DNA of 64,000 bases from Bin5 sp965116395 (GTDB lineage: Bacteria; Chloroflexota; Anaerolineae; Caldilineales; Caldilineaceae). Location: contig OZ220684.1 in assembly GCA_965116395.1 (NCBI GenBank), positions 5,208,001 through 5,272,000 on the forward strand, read 5' to 3'. Positions 1 through 8,639 of this stretch are shown piece after piece. The notes under the pieces were generated by a model, which was given only the letters and a program-made list of their open reading frames with translations, was not told where the DNA came from and searched no databases. Each line of letters opens with the position of its first letter. Position 1 is the stretch's first letter. A program made the translations under genes and the position numbers.

Positions 1-2
1 GC

Positions 3-362
3 TACGTCACGGACTCCGAAATAAAACGGATTGTTGACTGGTGGCAGGAGCGTGATCGGCTTGAGAATCCAGATCGTCCTAAGGCCAAAGTCTCGCCCTG
101 GAACGGCCTGCTGGATCGATTGGATGACGAGGATGAATTGCTTGCAGAGGCGATCGACGCAATTCGGGGCGAGAAGACCATCAGCGCCAGTTTCGTGCAA
201 CAAGAGCTGCAGATCGGTTATCCTCGCGCAGCGCAGCTTGTCAAGATACTCGAATCGAAAGGCCTGGTCGGCGCAGATCCGGAGGGAGGCAACCGACGTA
301 AGGTACTGCTAAAACCCGGCGCCGAAACCGGAGAGGAAGACGGGGCGCTCGAGCAGGTATGA
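3..362 (+). CDS. ftsK: DNA translocase FtsK/SpoIIIE, C-terminal end (partial)
   Basis: The gene enters from outside the window; the open frame begins at base 3 and stops at 360-362. The first visible residues (YVTDSEIKRIVDWW) match the end of the FtsK motor domain, where a conserved F/Y-V-S/T-D-x-E-I motif precedes the linker. Residues from about base 120 onward (DELLAEAIDAIRG, then SFVQQELQIGYPRAAQLVKILESKG) form the winged-helix gamma domain, which in this family reads KOPS sequences and directs translocation toward dif. The family is a membrane-anchored hexameric DNA pump for chromosome segregation at the septum. The tail after the gamma domain is short and acidic. The assignment rests on the gamma domain and motor tail only; the N-terminal membrane and ATPase parts are outside the window. 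Confidence 0.88.
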   Translation, partial: YVTDSEIKRIVDWWQERDRLENPDRPKAKVSPWNGLLDRLDDEDELLAEAIDAIRGEKTISASFVQQELQIGYPRAAQLVKILESKGLVGADPEGGNRRKVLLKPGAETGEEDGALEQV

Positions 363-497
363 GATTGGACCCGATTCAAAGAGGAGCGCGGCGCAGTTGC
401 ATCGGGACTTTTCAGCTTCACTATTAATGGCGGCCTGAATAGCCCACGGGTTTCCCTGGCCAACGTAGTTCTCTTATTCATAGCAGGAGCGCAGATA

Positions 498-1334
498 ATG
501 CCCTATTCATTCCAGCCCGACGCGATGTACCGCATGCCGACCCACTTCGGGCCTCGAACAGGTCCTCGCCGGGGGCCCGACGGACGAGGCTTCGACTGCG
601 TCGACAGCCCCAAGAGCCTCTCGCACTCGGTCAGCTTCCTGACCCACGCTTCAGCCGCGGAAGCGCTGTTACCGCCCGGATTCGCCCTAGAGGGCGAGCC
701 AGTTGTGACGATAAGCGCAACATACATGAAGGAGATAGACTGGCTGGCGGGGAGAGGGTACAACACCTTGGGGGCTTCAATTCCGGTTACGTACACCGGA
801 AAAGTGGACACAGTGACCGGCAGCCTGCTGCTCGTTTTGTGGGAGAACCTGACAGATCCCATCCTTACCGGTCGCGAGGAACTGGGTTTTTCCAAAATTT
901 ATTGTGAATTGCCCGAGCCGGTCGTCTACGACGGTACAACCCACTGTACCGGCAGCTGGCTGGGATTTCGCTTCCTCGATCTGAGCCTGCACGACCTGAC
1001 CGAAGTGTCAGAGCAAGAGATTGCGGCTCAAGCTGAGAACGCGACCAGCGAAGGAATGCTCCACTACAAATACATGCCGCGTACGGGTGAGTGGGGCACT
1101 GCCGACGCTGCGTATGCCGTGCTGACACCAGCGCACACGCCAAACCGCCGTGTGCTGGGTATGTGGCGCGGCCAGGGCAATGTGCAGTGGTATAGAGCCA
1201 GGTGGGAGGATATGCCCACCCAGTACAACATCGTCAACGGCCTGGCCGACCTGGAAATCCTGGAGTATCGCGGGGCAGTCATCACCAAGTCCATCGGCGG
1301 CAAGGATTTGAGTGATCAGCGTATTTTAGAGTGA
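498..1334 (+). CDS. Acetoacetate decarboxylase family protein
   Basis: A 278-residue protein with the overall pattern of the acetoacetate decarboxylase (ADC) superfamily: an N-terminal strand region, then SFLTHASAAEALLPPGFAL, where substrate-entry residues lie in ADC, then GSLLLVLWENLTDPILTGREELGFSK. The GREELGFSK stretch is where ADC carries the Schiff-base lysine (GREIxGFPK in classical enzymes), so the lysine is probably kept, although Pro is replaced by Ser and the second lysine of the classical KK pair is Ile. It may therefore act on a different acyl or keto acid. The start ATG has AGGAG 8 bases upstream. The next gene is convergent, so this appears to be a monocistronic unit. Confidence 0.72.
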   Translation: MPYSFQPDAMYRMPTHFGPRTGPRRGPDGRGFDCVDSPKSLSHSVSFLTHASAAEALLPPGFALEGEPVVTISATYMKEIDWLAGRGYNTLGASIPVTYTGKVDTVTGSLLLVLWENLTDPILTGREELGFSKIYCELPEPVVYDGTTHCTGSWLGFRFLDLSLHDLTEVSEQEIAAQAENATSEGMLHYKYMPRTGEWGTADAAYAVLTPAHTPNRRVLGMWRGQGNVQWYRARWEDMPTQYNIVNGLADLEILEYRGAVITKSIGGKDLSDQRILE

Positions 1335-1366
1335 TGGTCCTTTTCTAAACTCTTATGCCCAACACG

Positions 1367-2197
1367 CTATATCATCATGGTCCCGCCTGCGACAGGGATG
1401 GCGAGCCCGGTAAGAAAGTCGGCCTCGTCCGAAGCCAGAAAGGCCACCGTGCGGGCTAGGTCCTGGGGGCTGGCAAGACGGCCAATCGGCGTGCCGGCCA
1501 GCGACTTTGCGAGAAGGTTGTCGGTCGCTTCCTCCAGTGGCAGTGACGGGTCAGAGAGCACGCTGGCCATGTGACCGATCCGTTCGGTATTGGTCAGGCT
1601 GGGACAGATTGCGTTGACTGTGATGTTGTGGGGAGCCAATTCCTGGGCGAGAGACTGTGTGAAGCCGATGACTCCGAACTTGGAGGAGCAGTAAGCGGCG
1701 AACCGTGCGACGCCTCTTTTGCCGGCGGTCGACGAAATGTTGATGATGCGACCGCCGTCGCCGCGGCTCAACATGTGGCGGGCGGCTGCCCTGCTGCACA
1801 GAAAGGTTCCCGTCAGATTCACGTTGAGGACACGGTCCCATTCATTTTTCGGCAGGTCAGTGACCGGCACTCGATCGCCGGCGGCGCGGGCGCCGGCATT
1901 GTTTACCAGGATGTCTACTCGCCCCATCGTGTCCAGTGCCTTCTGCATCGCTGAACTGACGGAGGCTTCGTCGGTCACGTCGCAGGTCAGCGCCAGGGCG
2001 CGGCAATCCATCGCTTCGATCTCCGCCTGAACCGCCGGCAGGCCGCCCCACGCGGCGTCGGTATAGGGCTTGGTTGTGATGTCGGTCACAACAACATCGG
2101 CTCCCTCCTGTGCCAATCTCAGCGCGATCCCTCTGCCGATGCCATGCTCACCGCCGGCGCCGGTGACTAGGGCAACCTTTCCCTGCAGGTTGTACAT
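1367..2197 (-). CDS. Short-chain dehydrogenase/reductase (SDR), FabG-like
   Basis: A 276-residue classical SDR. The N-terminal Rossmann glycine motif is TGAGGEHGIGRG (about residues 13-24), followed by the NNAG structural motif and the catalytic Ser-Tyr-Lys set in NISSTAGKRGVARFAAYCSSK. The C-terminal PVAGG closes the fold. An acidic residue at the end of strand 2 (VVTDIT) is typical of NAD preference, but cofactor use is inferred. Sugar alcohols, keto acids and 3-oxoacyl substrates are all possible; neighbouring catabolic genes favour a sugar or alcohol oxidation role over fatty-acid synthesis. The start has GGAG upstream. It converges with the ADC-family gene, with 32 bases between stops. 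Confidence 0.85.
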   Translation of the reverse strand: MYNLQGKVALVTGAGGEHGIGRGIALRLAQEGADVVVTDITTKPYTDAAWGGLPAVQAEIEAMDCRALALTCDVTDEASVSSAMQKALDTMGRVDILVNNAGARAAGDRVPVTDLPKNEWDRVLNVNLTGTFLCSRAAARHMLSRGDGGRIINISSTAGKRGVARFAAYCSSKFGVIGFTQSLAQELAPHNITVNAICPSLTNTERIGHMASVLSDPSLPLEEATDNLLAKSLAGTPIGRLASPQDLARTVAFLASDEADFLTGLAIPVAGGTMMI

Positions 2198-2243
2198 TTC
2201 TTGTTCTCCAAGTGGTGATATATACTATGGTCGTTCTGTAATT

Positions 2244-2317
2244 GGGCGGTTAGCTCAGCTGGTTAGAGCGATTCCCTTACAAGGAATAGGCCGGCGGTTC
2301 GAGTCCGTCACCGCCCA
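2244..2317 (+). tRNA. tRNA-Val, anticodon UAC
   Basis: A 74-nt cloverleaf. The acceptor arm GGGCGGT pairs with ACCGCCC. The D arm is GCTC/GAGC around AGCTGGTTA. The anticodon stem ATTCC/GGAAT encloses loop CTTACAA, giving anticodon TAC (valine GUN codons). The T arm GGCGG/CCGTC has loop TTCGAGT and one G-U pair. The discriminator base is A and the 3' CCA is not encoded. A strong intrinsic terminator follows within 60 bases. Confidence 0.96.
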
Positions 2318-2375
2318 CTCTAACGCACATATCCTCGTGTTTGCTGTGCCCCATTTGCAGAGATTCAGTAGTAAC

Positions 2376-2410
2376 GGCGTTGGCTGCGGAAGCCGGCGCC
2401 TCTTTTTTTT
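2376..2410 (+). terminator. Intrinsic terminator after tRNA-Val
   Basis: GGCGTTGGCT and AGCCGGCGCC form a 10-bp stem with two G-U pairs and a GCGGA loop, followed directly by TCTTTTTTTT. It lies 58 bases after the tRNA and ends just before the stop of the convergent oxidoreductase. Confidence 0.85.
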
Positions 2411-2420
2411 CAGAAGACTG

Positions 2421-3491
2421 TTAGGGCAGCAACGGGACCGTCCGCCTCTCACGCGCGCTGAGGATTGCCGAGTCTACAATCTGCTGGCCGATGCGGCAGA
2501 TGGTGGGCGACAGCGGTCCTTCGGGCGGTGTGCCTGTCTCCAGGCAGGAAATAAGGTACTGGATCACGTTCTGATTGGGGGGCGTCAACCGGTCCACTGG
2601 CTGATTATAGCCTTCAGGACTGTCACTTGTCTGGACGCGTACTGATTCCTCGTAGTCGTAGCTACTGATCGTCCCCTCGCTTCCCTTTAGCACGAATCCG
2701 CATTTGGGCTGAGGCTGAAGCGTCCACGGATCCGTAAACGTGCCCCACCGCGTCTCGTACTTGGACAGGCCAAACGGATACTTGCAGATGGTGATGCTGT
2801 GTTCGTCCACCTCCAGCCCGGGCGGCTCGTCAACAACGGTCGTCACTTCCAGCGGCGCGCGGCCGTCCAGGAACCAAGTTCCCAGTGTTACGCCGTAGCC
2901 GAGGTAGTCCAGCAGCGACCCGCCACCCTCGGACCTGTCATAAAACCAGCTTTCATTTTTTCGCAGACGATATGCTTCGTCGGTCTCTTCTTTGTCGGCC
3001 CTGTGGAAGAGCGGGCCGCGGTTGCCATCGTAGTAGTGAACCTCGATAAGCTCGCCGATAGTCCCTTCGTTAAGCAGGCGCTTGGCAGTTACATGACAGG
3101 GATACCATCGCAGCGGCCAATTGATGATGAACTGTCTCTTGGAATTCGCCATTGCTGCAATCATCTGATCGGCAGCGTCCAGGTCGGCCGCGAATGGCTT
3201 TTCGAGCAGAACATGCACATCATAGGGAGCGACCTTTAGCACCCATTCGGCATGGCTGGCCGTGGACGGGCACAGTATGACAATGTCCGGCTGCGTCCTT
3301 TCAAGACATTCCCTGTAGTCGGTGAAAATCTGGTCGTCAGGAATGCTGAAGTTATTGACGGCAGTCTCCATCGGTTGCCGGTCCGTGTGGCTGATGCCGG
3401 CAATCTCGACGTCTGGATGTTCATGGCAAAGGCGCAAAAGGTCGCCCATATGCGAATGATCAAAGTTAATGCCCGCAACTTTCCAGGTCAT
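2421..3491 (-). CDS. Gfo/Idh/MocA family oxidoreductase
   Basis: A 356-residue protein with the two-domain Gfo/Idh/MocA layout. The N-terminal Rossmann half starts MTWKVAGINFDHSHMGDLL. The middle carries the hallmark VLLEKPFAADLD (EKP motif, about residues 95-106), whose lysine contacts NAD(P) and substrate. The C-terminal half is the alpha/beta substrate-binding and dimerisation domain. The glycine motif is unusual: GINFDHSHMGD replaces GxGxxG, so cofactor binding may differ from standard members. Such enzymes oxidise or reduce sugars and inositols. GGAG lies 9 bases before ATG. It is divergent from nadE. Confidence 0.82.
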   Translation of the reverse strand: MTWKVAGINFDHSHMGDLLRLCHEHPDVEIAGISHTDRQPMETAVNNFSIPDDQIFTDYRECLERTQPDIVILCPSTASHAEWVLKVAPYDVHVLLEKPFAADLDAADQMIAAMANSKRQFIINWPLRWYPCHVTAKRLLNEGTIGELIEVHYYDGNRGPLFHRADKEETDEAYRLRKNESWFYDRSEGGGSLLDYLGYGVTLGTWFLDGRAPLEVTTVVDEPPGLEVDEHSITICKYPFGLSKYETRWGTFTDPWTLQPQPKCGFVLKGSEGTISSYDYEESVRVQTSDSPEGYNQPVDRLTPPNQNVIQYLISCLETGTPPEGPLSPTICRIGQQIVDSAILSARERRTVPLLP

Positions 3492-3712
3492 TTTGGCGTC
3501 TCCATTTCAGTGATACATTGGAGCGGGGCTGTTTGAAAGTTTGGATAGGTTCCAGGCTGCGCTCAGCCGGCCGCATTGTATACTCTCAATTATCGCAGAG
3601 TTTTGAGGCCTGTGTCCAAAGGGTCTTGCGCCTGCAGTCAGTTTCTCAGATAATACGATACTGTCAGGTGTTCGCAGCGACTTCACCGGAAAAGGAAGTC
3701 ACAGACGCAAAA

Positions 3713-5893
3713 ATGGCCGACTCCTTCTATTCAATTTATAGCCATGGTTTTGTGCGCGTGGCGGTCTGCGTTCCCCACGTACGGGTAGCGGACCCCGAAT
3801 TCAACGCGCAACGCACGGCTGGTTTGGCCGCCCAGGCGTCGGATGCCGGTGCGGCGGTTGCCCTGTTTCCCGAGCTGGGCATCTCCTCTTATGCAATCGA
3901 CGACCTGCTCCAGCAGGATGCCCTGTTGGACGGTGTCCTCGCTGGCATAAGAGAGATCGTGCATGCCAGCAGGGATTTGACGCCCGTACTTCTGGTCGGG
4001 GCGCCGCTGCGCTTTGAGAACCGTCTCTTCAACTGTGCGGTCGTCATCTACCGCGGTCGCGTGCTGGGCATTGTTCCCAAGACCTATTTGCCCAACTACC
4101 GCGAATTCTATGAGCGAAGGCAGTTCAGCTCCGCACGCCATGCCGTGGGTAAGTATGTCTCTTTCATGAAGGAGACCGTACCTTTTGGCAACGATCTGAT
4201 TTTTCAAGCGGCACATTCCTCCGGTGGCAACGTAGCCGGTCACCCAGATTCTCCACTATCTGGTAGCGACGGGCATCTCGTTGCAGAAGCAAGTGCCTTT
4301 GTCTTACATGCGGAGATATGCGAAGACGTTTGGACGCCGATTCCCCCCAGTTCCTATGCGGCGCTGGCAGGCGCTACGGTTTTGGCGAATCTGTCTGCGT
4401 CGAACATCACCATTGGCAAGGCCAACTACCGCAAGGACTTGTGCGCCAGCCAGTCTGGCAAGTGTATTGCCGCGTATCTCTACTCGGCCGCGGGGCCGGG
4501 TGAATCGACGACAGATCTGGCCTGGGACGGCCATGCGCTGATCTATGAAGACGGCGACCTGCTGGCAGAATCGGAACGGTTTGCGGATCACGAACAGATT
4601 ATCACCGCTGACATAGACACGGAACGCCTGGCACAAAGCCGCATGAGGCTGACGAGCTTCAACGATGCGGCCGCCCTGCACCGCGAGCAGTTGGAGGAGA
4701 TTCGGACTGTCGGATTCGAATTTCAGGCGCCGGCCTTAGCGGGCGCGGACGCCAGCGAGAAATCACAGTGCATCGCGCCTGCCATAAACCGTCTGAATCG
4801 CAGAATCGAGCGCTTTCCTTTCGTTCCCAGCGACGCGGTACGGCGTGACGAACAGGCCTACGAGGCCTATAACATCCAGGTTCATGGTTTGATGCAGCGC
4901 CTGCGGGCCACAGGCATTGAGAAAATCGTTGTCGGCATCTCGGGCGGGCTGGATTCGACACAGGCGCTTATCGTAGCCGCGCGCACGATGGACCGGCTCA
5001 AGCTGCCCCGCACCAATATTCTGGCCTACACGATGCCCGGCTTTGCAACCAGCGCCGGCACTCGTTCCAACGCCCACCGCCTGATGGAATCACTTGGCGT
5101 CAGCGGGCATGAAATTGACATCCGGCCGGCCGCCATGCAGATGTTCCGAGACATCGGCCATCCATTTGCGGAGGAAGATCCGGAGTATGACATAACCTTC
5201 GAGAATGTGCAGGCGGGCGAACGCACCAGCCATCTGTTTCGGTTGGCCAACTACAATGACGCGCTGGTACTGGGGACCGGCGATCTGAGCGAACTGGCGC
5301 TGGGCTGGGCCACGTACGGCGTCGGCGACCAGATGAGCCATTACAATGTAAACGCGTCCGTTCCCAAGACGCTCATACAACATCTGATCCGCTGGGTTAT
5401 CGCCACGAAGCAGTTCGAAGATAGTGCCAGCACTGTTCTGCAGTCGATATTGGATACCGAGATTTCGCCGGAACTGGTGCCAGGGGATGGGGAAGGTGAC
5501 GGACCGGCCCAATCCACCGAAGCGAAAATCGGGCCGTATGAGCTACAGGACTTTTTCCTGTACCATATCTCCCGCTATGGTTTCCGGCCCAGCAAGGTTG
5601 CCTTTATGGCGTTGCAGGCCTGGGGCGACCGCGGGCAAGGCATTTGGCCTGACTTCCTGCCCGACCACAAACGTAACCAATACGATCTGTCGGAGATCAG
5701 AAAGTGGCTGGAACTTTTCCTCTTCCGCTTCTTCCAGATCAGCCAATTTAAGCGTACGGCCGTGCCCAACGGCCCCAAGGTTGGCAGCGGCGGTTCGCTC
5801 AGCCCGCGTGGAGACTGGCGTGCGCCCAGCGACTCCTCAGCCGCGGCCTGGCTGTCGGAGTTGCGAAGAAATGTGCCGGATCAGGAGAGGTAG
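3713..5893 (+). CDS. nadE: Glutamine-dependent NAD(+) synthetase
   Basis: Two-domain NAD synthetase of 726 residues from the chosen start. The open frame runs 65 codons further upstream, but family proteins begin near MADSFYSIYSHGFVRVAV, so ATG 3713 is preferred. The N-terminal nitrilase-type glutaminase has the Glu-Lys-Cys triad: FPELGISSYAIDD (Glu), VPKTYLPNYREFYERR (Lys) and EICEDVW (Cys). The C-terminal synthetase starts with the PP-loop GISGGLDSTQAL and continues with LGTGDLSELALGW and the conserved VGDQMSHYNVNASVPKTLI. It converts deamido-NAD, ATP and glutamine to NAD in the cytoplasm, with ammonia channelled between domains. It is convergent with the helicase gene and has no operon partner. 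Confidence 0.93.
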   Translation: MADSFYSIYSHGFVRVAVCVPHVRVADPEFNAQRTAGLAAQASDAGAAVALFPELGISSYAIDDLLQQDALLDGVLAGIREIVHASRDLTPVLLVGAPLRFENRLFNCAVVIYRGRVLGIVPKTYLPNYREFYERRQFSSARHAVGKYVSFMKETVPFGNDLIFQAAHSSGGNVAGHPDSPLSGSDGHLVAEASAFVLHAEICEDVWTPIPPSSYAALAGATVLANLSASNITIGKANYRKDLCASQSGKCIAAYLYSAAGPGESTTDLAWDGHALIYEDGDLLAESERFADHEQIITADIDTERLAQSRMRLTSFNDAAALHREQLEEIRTVGFEFQAPALAGADASEKSQCIAPAINRLNRRIERFPFVPSDAVRRDEQAYEAYNIQVHGLMQRLRATGIEKIVVGISGGLDSTQALIVAARTMDRLKLPRTNILAYTMPGFATSAGTRSNAHRLMESLGVSGHEIDIRPAAMQMFRDIGHPFAEEDPEYDITFENVQAGERTSHLFRLANYNDALVLGTGDLSELALGWATYGVGDQMSHYNVNASVPKTLIQHLIRWVIATKQFEDSASTVLQSILDTEISPELVPGDGEGDGPAQSTEAKIGPYELQDFFLYHISRYGFRPSKVAFMALQAWGDRGQGIWPDFLPDHKRNQYDLSEIRKWLELFLFRFFQISQFKRTAVPNGPKVGSGGSLSPRGDWRAPSDSSAAAWLSELRRNVPDQER

Positions 5894-5930
5894 ATTCAGA
5901 CAGGAAGGCGACGATTCAGAAGGTGCCCGC

Positions 5931-5959
5931 GTCCGCCTGTGCCAGTGCATCAGGCGGAC
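5931..5959. terminator. Possible bidirectional hairpin between nadE and the helicase gene
   Basis: GTCCGCCTG and CAGGCGGAC form a perfect 9-bp stem with an 11-base loop, placed between the two convergent stops. There is no clear T-run on either side, so it may be a barrier or RNA-end hairpin and not a standard intrinsic terminator. Confidence 0.4.
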
Positions 5960-5978
5960 GAAACGGGGTGAAGCGCCG

Positions 5979-7538
5979 TCACTCGCGGCGGTTGCTGGAA
6001 CGACGCGGACGGCTCCGACGCCGCCTTTGACCACCCTGTGATTGGGACTTCCGAGCGGGCCTGGCAGCGGGCTTTGTGGATGCCTCTTCGGCGGGCAGTG
6101 CCGGGGGCGCATGCAACAGGTCTTGATAGAAGTCGTCGACCAGCATTGCCAGTAGTGTCTGGCCCTCGTCCGACTCCATCCATTCTTTTACCAGCGGACG
6201 GAACCTCCTCATACGTTCGCTCTGCAGGTTATCGCGGCTGCGGAGCTTGGCTTCTAGCAGGGAAGTGACGCGTTCAGAGACTAAGGACGCCACCTCTTCG
6301 TCGGTGGGCAGCTTGCGCTCCTCCAGAGGGATGCTGTAGCGTTTTGCGATGCGCTCCATCATCATGCGTTCGTCGAAAGAGGCTGTCAGGGATATCGCAA
6401 CCCCGGAAGCGCCGGCGCGGGCAGTACGCCCGGCGCGGTGTATATAGGATTCGAGATCATCGGGCGGTTCATACTGAATTACATGGGACAGTTCTGGAAT
6501 GTCGATGCCCCGGGCTGCCACATCTGTGGCTACCAGAAGTCTCAGTTTCCCCTCGCGCACGCGGCGCAAGACGCGCTCTCGTTCACTCTGGCTGAGATCG
6601 GAACTGATTCTGTCAGCATCATAGCCGAAACGCTGCAGGACAATCGTCACATAATCGACCGTGCGGCGTGTGTTACAGAAGACCAGCGCTGCAGCCGGGT
6701 TTTCCATTTCGATAAGCCGCACCAGCGCTCTATCCTTTTTCATGCCCGGATCGGCATAGAGGACATGCTCTGCCTCGGCGACATGGACCCGATCGCGGCT
6801 CAGACTGAGGAAATCGGGTTGCGTCAGAAACTGCTGCGCCAAGCGCAACACATGCGCTGGAAAGGTAGCGGAGAACATGGAGCCCTGGATAGGTCCTGAA
6901 GGGAGATAGGACTGCACTTGCAGCATGTCCGGGTAGAAGCCCATCGACAACATCCTGTCGGCTTCGTCAAATACCAGCTGATGCAGATTGTCCAGGCGCA
7001 GCGTGCGTTGCAACAGGTGGTCGAGAATACGCCCCGGCGTGCCAATTACCAGTTGCGCGCCGTCACGCAGCGCCGAAATTTGGGGGCCGTATCCGACACC
7101 GCCGTAGACTGCAACGCTGCTGACGCCGGTTGCATCCCCCAAAATCGCGGCCTCCTTTGAAACCTGAAGGGCCAGTTCCCGTGTAGGAACCAGGATCAGA
7201 GCCTGGCAGGCCCTCTTTTTCAAATTAATCTTATGGAGGATAGGGAGCAGAAACGCACCCGTCTTGCCACTGCCAGTACGCGATTGGACCATCAGATCCC
7301 GCCCTGCAAGCAGGTAGGGAATGGCCTTGGACTGTACTGGCATCAGTTTGGTCCAACCGGCGCTGGCGGCCGCATCTTGTGCAATCTTGGGCATCTCTGC
7401 ATACGTGATCGCAGGGAGCGCATTCTCAGGCTCAACCAGGTCCAAGGGGTTAACATTTTCGTCGAAGTCGTTCGTATCGCGTGAAGAGGGGGGATTCGAA
7501 GTTTCTTCTTTCTGGCCTTCGGTAGTTTCTGTGGGCAT
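5979..7538 (-). CDS. DEAD-box ATP-dependent RNA helicase
   Basis: A 519-residue helicase with all core motifs in order: Q-motif region GWTKLMPVQSKAIPYLLAG, Walker A SRTGSGKTGA, PTRELALQ, TPGR, DEAD in VFDEADRMLSMGF, SAT in FSATFP, and in domain 2 LVATDVAARGID and HRAGRTARAG. An acidic N-terminal extension of about 40 residues precedes the core. The basic C-terminal tail (RKSQSQGGQRRRRSRPRRSS) is typical of RNA-anchoring tails in cold-shock and ribosome-assembly helicases of the CshA/DeaD/RhlE group. The exact subfamily cannot be fixed by eye. It is a single gene with no visible partner. Confidence 0.93.
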   Translation of the reverse strand: MPTETTEGQKEETSNPPSSRDTNDFDENVNPLDLVEPENALPAITYAEMPKIAQDAAASAGWTKLMPVQSKAIPYLLAGRDLMVQSRTGSGKTGAFLLPILHKINLKKRACQALILVPTRELALQVSKEAAILGDATGVSSVAVYGGVGYGPQISALRDGAQLVIGTPGRILDHLLQRTLRLDNLHQLVFDEADRMLSMGFYPDMLQVQSYLPSGPIQGSMFSATFPAHVLRLAQQFLTQPDFLSLSRDRVHVAEAEHVLYADPGMKKDRALVRLIEMENPAAALVFCNTRRTVDYVTIVLQRFGYDADRISSDLSQSERERVLRRVREGKLRLLVATDVAARGIDIPELSHVIQYEPPDDLESYIHRAGRTARAGASGVAISLTASFDERMMMERIAKRYSIPLEERKLPTDEEVASLVSERVTSLLEAKLRSRDNLQSERMRRFRPLVKEWMESDEGQTLLAMLVDDFYQDLLHAPPALPAEEASTKPAARPARKSQSQGGQRRRRSRPRRSSNRRE

Positions 7539-7732
7539 GAATTCCTTACTTTTTCTGGTATGAATTTCGGTCGGCGCTTTCGAAAAGCGACTATAACTTG
7601 CCCCATTCTACTTTGTTCCTCGACGGAGACATAGAATCCGACAGGAGCAAATGGCATACACGTTGCAGGAAAGTGCAACTGCCTCCAATAATAGATGAGA
7701 CCTGGGACCAAACAGGCGGACCAAACTGCCGA

Positions 7733-8272
7733 TTAGGTCTCACAGGTTTCGACTTTTTTGCCGACTTCGTAAACAAGCACCACGGTCCCGGTTTTCTCGT
7801 AAACACGCTGTTCTCTAAGATTTAATTTCACCTGTCTCGACAGTCCCGCTACAAATTGCACGCCACGGCCTAGTATAACCGGCATGACTGCCACCTCCAC
7901 TGTGTCAACCAGCCCCTCATTACAGAGACTTCCGAACAGCTGCCCGCCCCCAAATAGCCAGATGTCCTTACCGTGTTCCGACCGCAGCGACCGCACAACC
8001 TCAATCCAGTCCTCGCCGACTATCTGTACATTCTGATGGTCGCTCTGGCGCAAGCTCTTCGAGAAAACGAACATCTTGGATTCCGGCGTAGCCGGGGAAC
8101 CCTGCACATCAACAACTTCAAAGGTCCGGCGACCAATCAGATAGGTGTCGAACTGCACCGACAGTTGGGCGAAGTCAATGTCCGGGTCGATATCAATCCA
8201 GTCATATCCGTCGTTGACGTCCGCAATGTAACCGTCCAAACTCATCGCGCAGTTGTAACGGATTTTTCGCAC
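7733..8272 (-). CDS. Dihydrofolate reductase / RibD C-terminal domain protein
   Basis: A 179-residue protein of the RibD C-terminal/DHFR-like fold. It begins RKIRYNCAMSLDGYIAD, the usual N-terminal strand with SLDGYIA, followed by DTYLIGRRTFEVV (GRxTFE) and DIWLFGGGQLFGSL (cofactor-binding glycines). Members reduce pteridine- or pyrimidine-like substrates with NADPH; stand-alone members mostly have no assigned substrate. The start is GTG at 8272 with GGAGG 6 bases upstream. No folate or riboflavin genes lie next to it. Confidence 0.85.
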   Translation of the reverse strand: MRKIRYNCAMSLDGYIADVNDGYDWIDIDPDIDFAQLSVQFDTYLIGRRTFEVVDVQGSPATPESKMFVFSKSLRQSDHQNVQIVGEDWIEVVRSLRSEHGKDIWLFGGGQLFGSLCNEGLVDTVEVAVMPVILGRGVQFVAGLSRQVKLNLREQRVYEKTGTVVLVYEVGKKVETCET

Positions 8273-8639
8273 TGAATACCTCCAGATTTCTCGATGCTTT
8301 CTACCTCGCTCCTGTGTGTGAAGCCGCTAAGTGAAGGGCCCAGGGAGCGGGGAGGGGAGGGCATGTGCTACGGCTTAGCCAGAGCCAGTACGCAACTGCA
8401 CAAGGAGCCGGACCAGGGGACCTAGAGATCTCCAATGGGCGGTCGGTCCTTTGATTCTCTCTCTTGTTGGGTAAGCCTCTTGCATCCCCCTCCAAGATCG
8501 CGCCTCACTCATCGTTGGCCGCCTCACCAGCAGCGCGCCTCAAGCAAGGTTGCGGCCACCACAAGCACAGCGAGATAACATGAATGACTGCGGGGATGAA
8601 CGTTTGGTCGCGAATTGCCCGGAACTTCCGCCGGCCATT
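8273..8639. other. Intergenic stretch without recognised features
   Basis: This 367-bp stretch lies between the RibD-type gene start and the kinase gene stop. The short open frames on both strands have no recognisable family, ribosome-binding site or coding pattern. I see no RNA motif in it. Confidence 0.5.
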